Assembly (NCBI GenBank): GCA_965203435.1
Contig: CBDBCU010000003.1
Location: forward strand, 372,001-436,000
Length of the DNA: 64,000 nt
DNA from: CBDBCU01 sp965203435
GTDB taxonomy: Bacteria > Chloroflexota > Dehalococcoidia > Lucifugimonadales > UBA3495
Direction of reading: 5' to 3'
In this document: positions 8,009-16,241 of the stretch, one piece after another
Layout: each line of letters starts with the position of its first letter
Numbering within the stretch: position 1 is the first letter of the stretch
Program-made: the position numbers and the translations under genes
The notes under the pieces: model-generated
Told to the model about the DNA's origin: nothing
What the model saw: only the letters and a program-made list of their open reading frames with translations
The model's database searches: none

Positions 8009-8791
8009 TTACACCGGCGGGGGGATCAGCCGATAGCCCCGGTCGCGCACATTGATTATCAGGTCGTTGGCCCCCAAGTCAACGCCCAGGGCCTTGCCGA
8101 TGGATACCTTGATTTCCCGGATGCGTACCCGCAAGGAGGGGCGGGCCTCCTCCCCCTCGGAGTAGCGTTCCAGCCGGCTGAAGGGCACCAGTTCCCCCGG
8201 GCTGCGATACCAGGCGGCGGCCAATTCCCGCAAAATCTCGAACTTCATCCCGTGAATGTCATCCACCGGCAGCAGGGCGGCCTCCCGTTCCCGCCGGGCC
8301 AAGACCGTTTTGGCGCTCAGATCCACTACCAGCAGCGCGCCAATGGGGATGATTTCCGGGGCGGTGCCCAGCAGCCGGCGCAGACGCAGCACTACTTCCT
8401 CCGGGCTGGCGAGTTTATCGATGAAGTCCACCGGCGAGTTCCAGCGCAGGGCGCCGCGCACCGCCGTTTCCCGGGCCGGCCCCTGGGCGTATTGGGTGAA
8501 CATCAGCACCGGCAGGGTTTCGTAATGTTCCACGATATAGCGCAGGATTTCCAGGCCCTTGAACTGATCCTCCCGGTGTTCGCCCAGGCGCACATCCAGC
8601 AGCACGCCGGCGGGCCGTTCCGTTTCAATGGCATAAAGGGCGGCGGCGGCGAACTCGTCGCCGTCCAGCCAGCGGGATTGGGGTTCGGCCACCACGGTGC
8701 GCCAACCCTCCTCCTCCAACCGCCGCCGCACCGCCCGGACGATAGCCGATTCCCATTCGTCGTCGATAATCAAAATTTTGATGTCGGCCAT
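8009..8791 (-). CDS. OmpR-type response regulator with winged-helix output
   Basis: The receiver domain has D10 and D11, the phosphoacceptor D66 in LLDVRLG, T99 and K126. The loop after beta1 and alpha1 is longer than usual. After a connecting region (about 140-170) a C-terminal winged helix contains RIREIKVSIGKALG and INVRDRGYRLI, the recognition helix and wing of the Trans_reg_C family. It is the first gene of the operon with the histidine kinase and the Ig-like protein. Targets are unknown. Confidence 0.9.
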   Translation of the reverse strand: MADIKILIIDDEWESAIVRAVRRRLEEEGWRTVVAEPQSRWLDGDEFAAAALYAIETERPAGVLLDVRLGEHREDQFKGLEILRYIVEHYETLPVLMFTQYAQGPARETAVRGALRWNSPVDFIDKLASPEEVVLRLRRLLGTAPEIIPIGALLVVDLSAKTVLARREREAALLPVDDIHGMKFEILRELAAAWYRSPGELVPFSRLERYSEGEEARPSLRVRIREIKVSIGKALGVDLGANDLIINVRDRGYRLIPPPV

Positions 8792-8863
8792 ACTGCTGTT
8801 TCCCGCCGGTTTTGGAGGGTTGGGGATGGGATATAGGGGTAATTGGCCGGCGGCCGGCCGGGG

Positions 8864-10636
8864 TTAATCGGCGATAAGGCGGTTGGGTTTGATTTCCCTT
8901 TCCCACCGTTCCGCCGCCCAAGCCATCCGCCGCCGGAAAGCCTCTTTTTGTTCCAAGGCCCGGGCCGGCGTAGGGATCCGGCCCACGGCCAGGGCCAGGT
9001 CAATAGTCTGCTCCGGGGTCAGTTTATCGCTTTTGTCGCCGTTGCAGTCGATGCAGGCCAAGGCTCGGTTCCAGCAGTCATCGTTGGAACCGTCCCGCTG
9101 GTTAGGCTCCACGTGATCCAACTGCAAAACGCGGCGGGAGTTGTTTTGCGGCTGACCGCAATACCAGCAGGCCGTACCCCACTCGGCGACGAAAGCGTCC
9201 CAAATCTGGTCTTTGGTTTCCTCCGGCTGCGTGCGATACTTGGGATTGGCCCGGTGAATGACGCCCTGCATCACCGCCTGGGCTTCCGATTCCACCGGCT
9301 CCGGCAGGTCATAAGGGCCGCGCACCCGGATGACTTTGCCCAGCATCTGGAGTTCGGCGTACAAATCCGGGTTATCCGGGTCGGGGGGAATTTCCCCCTC
9401 AGTGCGGATGCCCAAATCGGGTTGCTTGTGGAACTGCCGGCGGATAACCGTCCAGGCCCGGGGCGACATATCGCAGGCAATCCAACGGCGGCCGGCGCGC
9501 TGGGCGGCTACCGGCACATAAGCGCAGCCGGCAAAGCAGTCCAGGACAACGCCGCCCTCGGGGCAGCTGGCCTCGATAATGCGCCGGGCCAGGGCTTGCG
9601 GTTTCTGCGTCGGGTAGCCGACATATTCCCGGCCGGCCGCCGGGTTGATGTCATTCCACAGGCTGCCGGCGGCCGCGCCGCGCCAATCGTCCGCGTACTT
9701 GCGGCGTTGCAGTTTCCCGCCGGGCAGAATGACGATGTTGCCCTTGCGGTACTCCTCCTCCAACCGCTCCTGTTCCAGCCGCCAGCCGCTGGGATGGGGA
9801 TTGGTAAAGGAATAACCCTCCTTTTCCCAAGTATAGCAGAGATTGGGTCTAGCTCCCATATTTGGCGAACTCCAAATATGGGAGCTGTCGTTGTAATAGC
9901 GGCGGCCGTTTGCGTCGACGCGATTAAATTTTTTCAGCTGCTCCTCCTCGGTCAGCGCGCGCCAGGGCTGCACGGTGGTTTGCCGGGACTTGGCGTAGAA
10001 CAGGATGGTGTCCAGGGTATTGCCCCAGGATTTCGGTTCGTGCTGGGAACCCCGCTGGTGCGAGGTGTGGCGAACCCACATAATTTCGTTGCGGAAGTTG
10101 CCTTGCCCAAAGACCGCGTCCATCATTTGCCGCAGGTAGCCGTTGGCTGCATTGTCGCAGTGCAGATAGACGCTGCCGGCCGGCTTGAGAATCCGCTTGA
10201 CCTGAAACATTCGCTCGGCCATAAAAGCAATGTAGGCGGCGATGCCATCGTTCTGGGTGTAGCGGATGGAGCGGATTAGAAACTCCAGGCCGGGATTGAC
10301 CAGGGCCAGTTGGTCAATCCAGCCGGCGTAAATATGCCGGCTGAAGTTCCAGATTTCCTCGAACTTGGCGGTCTTGCCCTCTTGGTCGGGCCATTCCAAG
10401 CCGGCCTCGTAAGCGCTGTCCGGGTCGGTGACGCCCCAACTTTGCAGCAACTCCCTTTCAATGCGAAGTTCGTCTTTGGTCAGGGGCTGCACCAGAGTGC
10501 CGACGAAGGTCTGCTTTTTGCCAAAGGGCGGGTCAATGCAGACCAAGTCGATGCTTTCCGACGGGATAGCCTTGAGGAAAGGCAGGTTGTCGCAGATGAA
10601 AACCGTGCTGGTCCAGTCGTCGATGTTGACGGCCAC
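8864..10636 (-). CDS. DNA methyltransferase fused to a C-terminal HNH nuclease domain
   Basis: A GTG at 10636 is chosen because TAAGGAGG lies six bases upstream; the frame runs on without a site. The 590-residue product is a beta-class DNA methyltransferase (motif IV before motif I): DPPF at 35-38 is the catalytic motif and DCFAGCAYVPVAA (366-378) is the AdoMet-binding motif, degenerate from FxGxGT. DPPF predicts adenine-N6 modification. From about 475 a zinc HNH domain follows: CWYC (490-493), LDH (506-508), N523 and CIDC (528-531). A methyltransferase and HNH nuclease in one chain could be a self-contained restriction-modification enzyme or a phage-type enzyme. No separate restriction gene flanks it. 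A perfect 15-bp inverted repeat lies inside the gene (9851-9886). Confidence 0.9.
   Translation of the reverse strand: MAVNIDDWTSTVFICDNLPFLKAIPSESIDLVCIDPPFGKKQTFVGTLVQPLTKDELRIERELLQSWGVTDPDSAYEAGLEWPDQEGKTAKFEEIWNFSRHIYAGWIDQLALVNPGLEFLIRSIRYTQNDGIAAYIAFMAERMFQVKRILKPAGSVYLHCDNAANGYLRQMMDAVFGQGNFRNEIMWVRHTSHQRGSQHEPKSWGNTLDTILFYAKSRQTTVQPWRALTEEEQLKKFNRVDANGRRYYNDSSHIWSSPNMGARPNLCYTWEKEGYSFTNPHPSGWRLEQERLEEEYRKGNIVILPGGKLQRRKYADDWRGAAAGSLWNDINPAAGREYVGYPTQKPQALARRIIEASCPEGGVVLDCFAGCAYVPVAAQRAGRRWIACDMSPRAWTVIRRQFHKQPDLGIRTEGEIPPDPDNPDLYAELQMLGKVIRVRGPYDLPEPVESEAQAVMQGVIHRANPKYRTQPEETKDQIWDAFVAEWGTACWYCGQPQNNSRRVLQLDHVEPNQRDGSNDDCWNRALACIDCNGDKSDKLTPEQTIDLALAVGRIPTPARALEQKEAFRRRMAWAAERWEREIKPNRLIAD
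9851..9886. repeat. Perfect 15-bp inverted repeat within a coding region
   Basis: AGCTCCCATATTTGG (9851-9865) and its exact complement (9872-9886) surround a 6-base loop. The stretch encodes SSHIWSSPNMGA of the methyltransferase. AT content is locally higher than around it. Confidence 0.85.
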
Positions 10637-10763
10637 GGGTTTCCTCCTTACGGCGGCAAAGGGCCTTATCCCGTCAGCCCGGGCGGTGTATCCCGGATTA
10701 TGCAAAAGATGATAGACCGGGCCAAGCCGGCCGTCAAGGGGCGGGGCGGCATTTTTTCTGTGA

Positions 10764-10769
10764 TATAAT
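10764..10769 (+). promoter_or_regulatory. Extended -10 promoter for the DUF2442-DUF4160 pair
   Basis: TGATATAAT: a consensus TATAAT with an upstream TG, 42 bases before the ATG at 10812. No -35 match is seen at the expected spacing. Confidence 0.5.
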
Positions 10770-10811
10770 GGCGGCCGGCAAAACTAACCATCCGCAACCA
10801 GGAGAACCGCA

Positions 10812-11096
10812 ATGATCCGTCCCATTGCCGTGGAACCCCGTGACGGCTACCGTATCTGGCTGCGCTTTTCCGATGGGGCCGCCGGGGAGATTGACTTGTC
10901 CGATTTGGCCGGGCAGGGCGTGTTTGCGGCTTGGGAGGATCCGGCTTGCTTTGCGGCGGTGCGGCTGGCCGAACACGGCGCGATAGTTTGGGGTGACGAC
11001 CTGGAACTTTGCCCGGACGCCTTGTATCTGCAACTGACCGGCAAGGCTTTGTCGGAAATAATGCCGGCCGTCCGGAAGCCGGTCAGCAATGCCTGA
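10812..11096 (+). CDS. DUF2442 family protein
   Basis: A 94-residue protein with the DUF2442 pattern: W/LxFxDGxxGEIDLSDL near the start and an acidic middle with FAAVRLxxHGAIVWGDDLELCPDALY. AGGAG lies about eight bases before the ATG. It overlaps the following DUF4160 gene by eight bases. DUF2442 and DUF4160 proteins are commonly found side by side in small mobile gene pairs and are suspected toxin-antitoxin-like modules; no activity is established. Confidence 0.85.
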   Translation: MIRPIAVEPRDGYRIWLRFSDGAAGEIDLSDLAGQGVFAAWEDPACFAAVRLAEHGAIVWGDDLELCPDALYLQLTGKALSEIMPAVRKPVSNA

Positions 11097-11349
11097 AATT
11101 TGCCGGTTCTACGGAATCATTATTCGGATCTATTTCCGAGATCACGGGCCGGCGCATTTCCATGCTTGGTATGGCGGCGACGAAGTGGTGATTGGCATTG
11201 AGCCGGTTGCCGTATTGAGCGGCCGCCTGTCGGGACGGGCGCAGGGTATGGTTATTGAATGGGCTTTGCTGCACCGGGACGAGTTGCTGGCGGCTTGGCG
11301 CCGGGCGCAAAACTTCGAGCCGCCCGGCAAAATCGCTCCTCTGGAATAA
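11089..11349 (+). CDS. DUF4160 family protein
   Basis: An 86-residue protein with the hallmark of DUF4160: PEICRFYGIIIRIYFRDH followed by PAHFHAWYG, in which the H-x-H and the YFRDH are conserved. The start codon lies inside the end of the DUF2442 gene, so the two are translated together. The common order is DUF4160 first; here it is second. Confidence 0.85.
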   Translation: MPEICRFYGIIIRIYFRDHGPAHFHAWYGGDEVVIGIEPVAVLSGRLSGRAQGMVIEWALLHRDELLAAWRRAQNFEPPGKIAPLE

Positions 11350-11366
11350 CCCTAACCATCACCCCC

Positions 11367-13232
11367 CTACCGCAGGGCCCGCGCATCCCCTACCCGCCGG
11401 GTTATCCGCTGCTGATCCAGGTATTCCAGCAGGGGCAGAATGTATTTGCGGCTGGTGTCAAACAGGGTGCGGGCCTCGGCGACGGTGATGCTGCCCTCCC
11501 GCTCCAGATAGGCGGTTATTTGCGCCACCATTTCCCGGTAGGCGGCGGCGGCGAATACCACCGATTCGTTGACCTTGACCACTTGGCCCTGGTCAATCAA
11601 TACCCCCAACAGTTCCGCATCCGGCGGCCGCTCCGTCGGGGGGGCGTAAGGGTTCTGGGCCAGGGCTTGCAAGTAGGCGGCGGCCTGCCGTTCCATTTCC
11701 GGAGTCAGCGTTACCTGATGCTGCGGCAGGCGCAGGTACTGGTTATCCTCGACCAATACGCCCTCGGCCACCAGCCGGGCCAGGGCTTTCAGATAGACGC
11801 CTTGGGACAATCCGGTACGGCTGCGGATTTCCGGCGGGGGCGCGCCCCGGCGCAGGGGATGGCGGTTATGGTAGGTTTGCAGGGCGGCGCGGACTTGGCT
11901 TTTCAGGATGTTCCAACCCCGGGCCGAATAGACCACGGCGTCATTTTCCGCGCCCAATTGCCCCAGCATTACCAAGTCGCCGGCGGCCGCCAAAGCCCCG
12001 GCCCGTTCCAATGCCTCGGCCGCCGCCAGGTTGGAACGCTGGGACAAAGTCCGCAGGTCGCACGGCCCCCCCTGGTCGGCCACGCTGAAAATAATATCCT
12101 CGGCGGCCCCTTCATCCAGCAGCAGCAACTGCTCAATGGTTTCCTGATGAAAGCGCCGATGCCGCCGCCGGGGATTGGGATTGACTACCTGCCCGCCGCC
12201 CAGGGTATCCTCAGCGGAACGCAGCACGAAATAATCCCCCTTGACCATCGGCACCGGATCCTCCAGCAGCAGCTGAATCCAGCCCTCCTCGCCCGGAGCC
12301 AAGCGCTCGGCGTCCAGCAGGCGGACCCGGGCGGCGGTTTCGCCGGTAAAGAGATGAAAAGTGATGCCGGCGTTGTGGCGCAGGGGATGAGGCGCGCCCT
12401 TGACCATCCGCAGCCGGGCATCCAGCCGCCGGGTAGAGGTTAGCCAGCCGGGGGTCGTTACGAACTCGCCGCGGCGGATTTCAGCCCGGGCAATGCCGGA
12501 CAGATTGACCGCCAAGCGGACGCCGGGATCGCTCTGCTCGACCCGTTCCTTGTGGCTCTGCAAGCCGCGGATGCGGCCGCGCAAGCCGGAGGGGGCCAGT
12601 TCCACTTCCTGCCCTACCGCCAGCAGCCCGTCAATCAGGGTGCCGGTGACCACGGTGCCAAAGCCGGAAATGGAAAAGCAGCGGTCGACCGGCAGGCGGG
12701 GGCGGCCCAAGTCCGGCCGCGGCCCGGTCTGATCCAATATGCGGTCAATTTCCTCTTTCAGCGCGGTCAATCCGGCCCCGGTGTAGGCTGACACCCCCAG
12801 CATCGGGCAGCCGGCAAAGGAAGTGCCGGCTACGGCATCCTCCACTTCCGCTTTAACCAGTTCCACCAGTTCGTCGTCCACCAGGTCGGTTTTAGTAACG
12901 ACTACCAAGCCCTGGCGGATGCGGAGGATGTCCAGGATGGCCAGATGTTCCCGGGTCTGCTGCATTACGCTTTCGTCGGCGGCGACAATCAGCAAGGCCA
13001 GGTCAATGGCGCCGACGCCGGCCAGCATATTTTTGATAAAGCGCTCGTGGCCCGGCACATCCACGATGCTGACTTCCCGGCCGCTGGGCAAAGTCAGCCA
13101 GGCAAAGCCCAAATCCACGGTCATCTCCCGTTCCTTTTCCTCGGGCAGACGATCCGGGTCAATGTTGGTCAAAGCCTTGACCAGGGTGGATTTGCCGTGA
13201 TCGACATGGCCGGCGGTGCCGATAACATACAT
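11367..13232 (-). CDS. selB: Selenocysteine-specific elongation factor SelB
   Basis: A 621-residue translational GTPase. The P-loop GHVDHGKST is at 8-16, the switch region reads MTVDLGFA (37-44), DVPGHE is at 58-63, and TKTD provides the guanine specificity. After the EF-Tu-like domains 2 and 3 a long C-terminal half (from about 380) consists of winged-helix domains of the type that bind the SECIS RNA, and it ends in ARTLFDTSRKYILPLLEYLDQQRITRRVGDARAL, a classic SelB tail. It delivers Sec-tRNA to in-frame UGA codons. No selA, selD, selenocysteine tRNA gene or recognisable selenoprotein lies in this window, so the rest of the pathway must be elsewhere. Length agrees with bacterial SelB. Confidence 0.95.
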   Translation of the reverse strand: MYVIGTAGHVDHGKSTLVKALTNIDPDRLPEEKEREMTVDLGFAWLTLPSGREVSIVDVPGHERFIKNMLAGVGAIDLALLIVAADESVMQQTREHLAILDILRIRQGLVVVTKTDLVDDELVELVKAEVEDAVAGTSFAGCPMLGVSAYTGAGLTALKEEIDRILDQTGPRPDLGRPRLPVDRCFSISGFGTVVTGTLIDGLLAVGQEVELAPSGLRGRIRGLQSHKERVEQSDPGVRLAVNLSGIARAEIRRGEFVTTPGWLTSTRRLDARLRMVKGAPHPLRHNAGITFHLFTGETAARVRLLDAERLAPGEEGWIQLLLEDPVPMVKGDYFVLRSAEDTLGGGQVVNPNPRRRHRRFHQETIEQLLLLDEGAAEDIIFSVADQGGPCDLRTLSQRSNLAAAEALERAGALAAAGDLVMLGQLGAENDAVVYSARGWNILKSQVRAALQTYHNRHPLRRGAPPPEIRSRTGLSQGVYLKALARLVAEGVLVEDNQYLRLPQHQVTLTPEMERQAAAYLQALAQNPYAPPTERPPDAELLGVLIDQGQVVKVNESVVFAAAAYREMVAQITAYLEREGSITVAEARTLFDTSRKYILPLLEYLDQQRITRRVGDARALR

Positions 13233-13269
13233 CAGGGGCCTGCTCCCGGCAGGGGGATGGGGTATGGGT

Positions 13270-13599
13270 TCACAGATATTCTACCCGATTCCGCATTTCG
13301 TCCATAGAAAGGGCGTGGCAAGCCAAAGCAATGGCGTCAATGGCTTCGCCGATGGAATACTTGCTAGGATGGTGATACAGGATGCCCAAGTGCTGAACGC
13401 CCGAACTGTTCAGACGCAGGTAGTCGGTGTCCCGGGTGTAAATAACCCGTCCCTGCTGGCGGGCGGACTCTAGAATCAGCGAATCCGCCGTCGAGGCCAG
13501 CCCGACTTGCTGAACGCTCACGGCGTCAATGCCTTGCCGGTGCAACCCCGCCAAAATAGCGTAGGAGGTATGCTCGTCGCAAAGGAGGGGCAAAGGCAT
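13270..13599 (-). CDS. DUF5615 PIN-like toxin candidate
   Basis: The ATG at 13599 shares its A with the TGA of the preceding DUF433 gene (TGATG). The 109-residue product begins LLCDEHTSYAILAGL and has the Asp of RVIYTRDTDYL, the two acidic sites of the DUF5615/Mut7-C PIN-like fold. These proteins are predicted RNases and pair with DUF433 antitoxins. The longer open frame upstream is the DUF433 gene in another frame. Confidence 0.8.
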   Translation of the reverse strand: MPLPLLCDEHTSYAILAGLHRQGIDAVSVQQVGLASTADSLILESARQQGRVIYTRDTDYLRLNSSGVQHLGILYHHPSKYSIGEAIDAIALACHALSMDEMRNRVEYL

Positions 13600-13907
13600 C
13601 AGCGGCGATTCCCCCGCATCCGCTCCAGGCGATCCTCCCGCTCCATCCGCTCGGCGAAATCCAGATCCTCGCGGATGTTCTGCTCGATTTCGTTCCGGTG
13701 GTCGTAGTAGTAGGACAGGGCGGCGTGGATTTGCGCCCGGGTGAGGTGGGGATGGGCTTCGAACACATCCTCGACGCTCCAGCCGCCGTGGATATGCTCG
13801 AGAACCACGTGCTGAACCTTGATGCGGGTGCCGGCGATGCGGGGCTTGCCGCCGCAAATCCCCTCGGCCTGGACGATGTAGGTGGTTTGCAGGTTGGTGT
13901 CAGGCAT
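13599..13907 (-). CDS. DUF433 family antitoxin candidate
   Basis: A 102-residue protein with the DUF433 core: GGKPRIAGTRIKVQHVV then GGWSVEDVFEAHPHLTRAQIHAALSYYYDH, a winged helix-turn-helix used for operator binding. AGGAG precedes the ATG by seven bases. It is first in a two-gene operon with the DUF5615 gene, the normal antitoxin-toxin order. The C-terminal acidic helix (about 75-102) probably holds the toxin. Confidence 0.85.
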   Translation of the reverse strand: MPDTNLQTTYIVQAEGICGGKPRIAGTRIKVQHVVLEHIHGGWSVEDVFEAHPHLTRAQIHAALSYYYDHRNEIEQNIREDLDFAERMEREDRLERMRGNRR

Positions 13908-13951
13908 AGATGGCTCCTAGTTAGTGGCCGGTATGGCGGTGGAGGGTCAAA

Positions 13952-14890
13952 CTATTCTGCATCCGGCGCCGAGACTATGTAACCCCGGCCCCAGTGGTTC
14001 TCGATGATCTTGGCCGCTTCAGTACGGCTGAAAGTGTGCATCGTGGCGTGGTAAACCGTCAGTACCAAATCCTGAAGTCTCTGGTCGTTCTCCAGATCAG
14101 TAATACGGATGTCCGGGTCGAAATTTTCCAATTCGCCGCGGAAAACCCCTCGGGAATGGGTCAGGTGAATGGAATGGTCTGCCAGGTAATCGGCCAAATT
14201 TTGGGATTTGGTATCCCTTTCGTCCTCAGGGAAACCGGCAAACATATAGTTTGCGAGCCAATCTTTCACCACAGCTGCGGAAAGGGCGGAAGCATTGTCG
14301 GCTTCCACCAGCAGATCTGGCCCGTATTGGCGCAGCAGCTCAGCCCAGACCGGGTACTCCGCCGGGTTGGACAAGCAGGCTTGCTTGGCTCGCTCAAACT
14401 GCTCGGTTATAGCTTGCCCCGGCACCATCCGCAAGCCAAAGGAAGTTTGCAGGATAAACTGCGGGTCAATGGGGCCTAACTGGGAATGGGCCGCCATAAC
14501 GATTTCATCGGCTACGAAAGACAGGATGGTCGCCGCCGACATCGCCATGTGGGGAACGAATACCCGAATATGGTCAAACCGGTTCCTCAGGTACTCCCCA
14601 ATAGCTTCCGTGGCCTCGACCGAGCCGCCCGGGCTGTGGATGATAAGGTCCAACTTCGGCCCTTGGAGACCGTAAATGGCCTCCATAAACCCCTCCATAT
14701 CGGAGTGGTCGATGGAAGTCGCCGACGGCACATCCGGCTTTTGCAAATGCCCCCCAGCATACAGGATAGCGTCCCGCCCGGTGTATTCGTTCAAGTCGCG
14801 GATAGCCTGTTGACGCAGGTAATCGCAAGCCTCCCCGGGGCGGGTTACTATCCTCTCCAGCTGCTCGAGCAGTTCGCCCCAAGTAGCCAT
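13952..14890 (-). CDS. ClpP-fold serine protease of the serine dehydrogenase (SDH) proteinase family
   Basis: A 312-residue protein of the SppA/ClpP superfamily. IIHSPGGSVEATE (about 103-115) is the oxyanion and substrate-binding strand, and MAMSAATILSFVADEIVMA (about 134-152) supplies the nucleophile Ser in AMSAAT. LGPIDPQ is also typical. There is no signal peptide, so it acts in the cytoplasm, as expected for this family (PF01972). The base composition is visibly less GC-rich than its neighbours, a sign of transfer. It starts one base after a small basic-protein gene and forms an operon with it. Confidence 0.85.
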   Translation of the reverse strand: MATWGELLEQLERIVTRPGEACDYLRQQAIRDLNEYTGRDAILYAGGHLQKPDVPSATSIDHSDMEGFMEAIYGLQGPKLDLIIHSPGGSVEATEAIGEYLRNRFDHIRVFVPHMAMSAATILSFVADEIVMAAHSQLGPIDPQFILQTSFGLRMVPGQAITEQFERAKQACLSNPAEYPVWAELLRQYGPDLLVEADNASALSAAVVKDWLANYMFAGFPEDERDTKSQNLADYLADHSIHLTHSRGVFRGELENFDPDIRITDLENDQRLQDLVLTVYHATMHTFSRTEAAKIIENHWGRGYIVSAPDAE

Positions 14891-14891
14891 G

Positions 14892-15098
14892 TTACTTGGC
14901 GACCCGCAGCCGGGTGGTGGTACGGTTGGAAGTTACCAACCGGGGAAACTTGGTGCGCGCCTTTTGGCGTACAATACGCTGCGTCTGCCGGATACCGGGG
15001 ACTTTTACCGGGTGATGCTTTTGCATATAGGTCTCCATCCTCTCGAAAAACTCCCGGATTTCCGGCCCCCGCCGGCCGGTTCTTGGCAATTCCCGCAT
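14892..15098 (-). CDS. Small basic protein coupled to the SDH-type protease
   Basis: A 68-residue, strongly basic protein (many Arg and Lys, C-terminus RTTTRLRVAK). The ATG at 15098 has GGGAGG about six bases upstream. Its stop is one base before the protease ATG, so the two are almost certainly co-translated. It resembles no family that I know; a role as a substrate, adaptor or nucleic-acid-binding partner of the protease is speculation from position alone. Confidence 0.7.
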   Translation of the reverse strand: MRELPRTGRRGPEIREFFERMETYMQKHHPVKVPGIRQTQRIVRQKARTKFPRLVTSNRTTTRLRVAK

Positions 15099-15137
15099 AA
15101 TCCGCCTCCCTTTCCTGATGACTGACTTCCGCCTATA

Positions 15138-15165
15138 AGTATATCATATAGTTGCCCGCAAACAA
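15138..15165 (-). promoter_or_regulatory. Promoter of the small basic protein-protease operon
   Basis: On the minus strand TTGTTT, a 16-base spacer and TATACT, with TGA just before the -10 (extended -10). It lies about 40 bases before the ATG at 15098. Confidence 0.55.
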
Positions 15166-15202
15166 CAACCCCGGCCAATCCTTTTCCGGCGGACGGTGGA
15201 CA

Positions 15203-15895
15203 ATGCCAACTAGGAACTGTCAGGAAACCCTGCGGCAATTGGAAAGCCTGGGCACGGAACAGAACCGCAAGGTCTATCGGCGGCACGGGGTCAGCGCCAA
15301 TCTGTTCGGCGTCAGCTATGCCCATCAGCATAAGCTGGCCAAGGCTCTTAAAGGCAATCATCCCCTGGCTTTGGAGCTGTGGGCCAGCGGCAATCACGAC
15401 GCCCGGGTGCTGGCTACGCTGATTGCCGACCCGGCCCAAGGGGATGATCCGTTACTTGACGAATGGGTCAGCGACGTGGACAGCTATGGGCTGACCGATG
15501 CCTTTGCCGGCTTTGCGGGCAAAACCGACCGGGCCCGGGATAAGGCGGAGCAGTGGCGACAAGCGGCGGCGGAGTGGCCGGGCCGGGCCGGCTGGCAGCT
15601 GGTAGCCCATCTGGCAATGCAGGATAAGGATTTGCCGGACGCCTATTTTCGGGCCCGGCTGGAGGATATTGAGGGGGAAATTCATACCCGCAAAAACCGG
15701 GTGCGGGATGCGATGAACAACGCCCTGATTGCCATTGGCATCCGCAACGCCGCCCTGGAACCGCCGGCCTTGGCCGCCGCCGCCCGCATCGGCAAAGTGG
15801 TAGTGGATCACGGTCAGACCGGCTGCAAAACCCCGGACGCCGCCGCCTACATCCAACGCACCCTGGCCCGCCGCCGGCAAAAGGGCAGTGGCTAG
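15203..15895 (+). CDS. AlkD-like DNA alkylation repair protein
   Basis: The ATG at 15203 (MPTRNCQETLRQL) is preferred over an earlier start at 15152 because the family begins at this point. The 230-residue, all-helical protein has the HEAT-like repeats of the AlkD family: LWASGNHDARVLATLIADP, LLDEWVSDVDSYGLTD and the tail KVVVDHGQTGCKTPDAAAYI that is typical of one AlkD-like clade. AlkD enzymes remove N3- and N7-alkylated purines. The gene is divergent from the protease operon. Confidence 0.85.
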   Translation: MPTRNCQETLRQLESLGTEQNRKVYRRHGVSANLFGVSYAHQHKLAKALKGNHPLALELWASGNHDARVLATLIADPAQGDDPLLDEWVSDVDSYGLTDAFAGFAGKTDRARDKAEQWRQAAAEWPGRAGWQLVAHLAMQDKDLPDAYFRARLEDIEGEIHTRKNRVRDAMNNALIAIGIRNAALEPPALAAAARIGKVVVDHGQTGCKTPDAAAYIQRTLARRRQKGSG

Positions 15896-16053
15896 ATTTT
15901 TCCATCCCGGGCGGCGGGCAGGAAACCGGGCCGGGATGTTGTCTATAGCAACCATTATTCCCCCAACCGTCCATCCCCCCGATTTACCGTCTTTCCCGCC
16001 GCCCTTTCTACCGTCCTTCCCGCCATTCCTCTCACCGTCCTTCCCGCCGCCCT

Positions 16054-16158
16054 CTACCGTCATTCCCGCGTAAGCGGGAATCCCGAACGGTATTGCCTTA
16101 TGATGCCGCATCCTCGGCAAGCACCCTCTGGATTCCCGCTTACGCGGGAATGACGGTA
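16054..16158. repeat. Family A inverted REP pair, copy 5
   Basis: Standard pair. The gap 15896-16241 also has degenerate CCGTCCTTCCCGCC fragments to its left, which look like eroded copies, and no gene. Confidence 0.9.
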
Positions 16159-16187
16159 GAAAGGATGGCGGGCCGGCTTATGCCCCC

Positions 16188-16218
16188 TGGATTCCCGCTT
16201 GCGCGGGAATGACGGTAG
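16188..16218. repeat. Family A half unit
   Basis: Right arm only (TTCCCGCTTGCGCGGGAA then GACGGTAGAAAG), directly following copy 5. Confidence 0.8.
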
Positions 16219-16241
16219 AAAGGGCGGCGGGCAGATATTCC

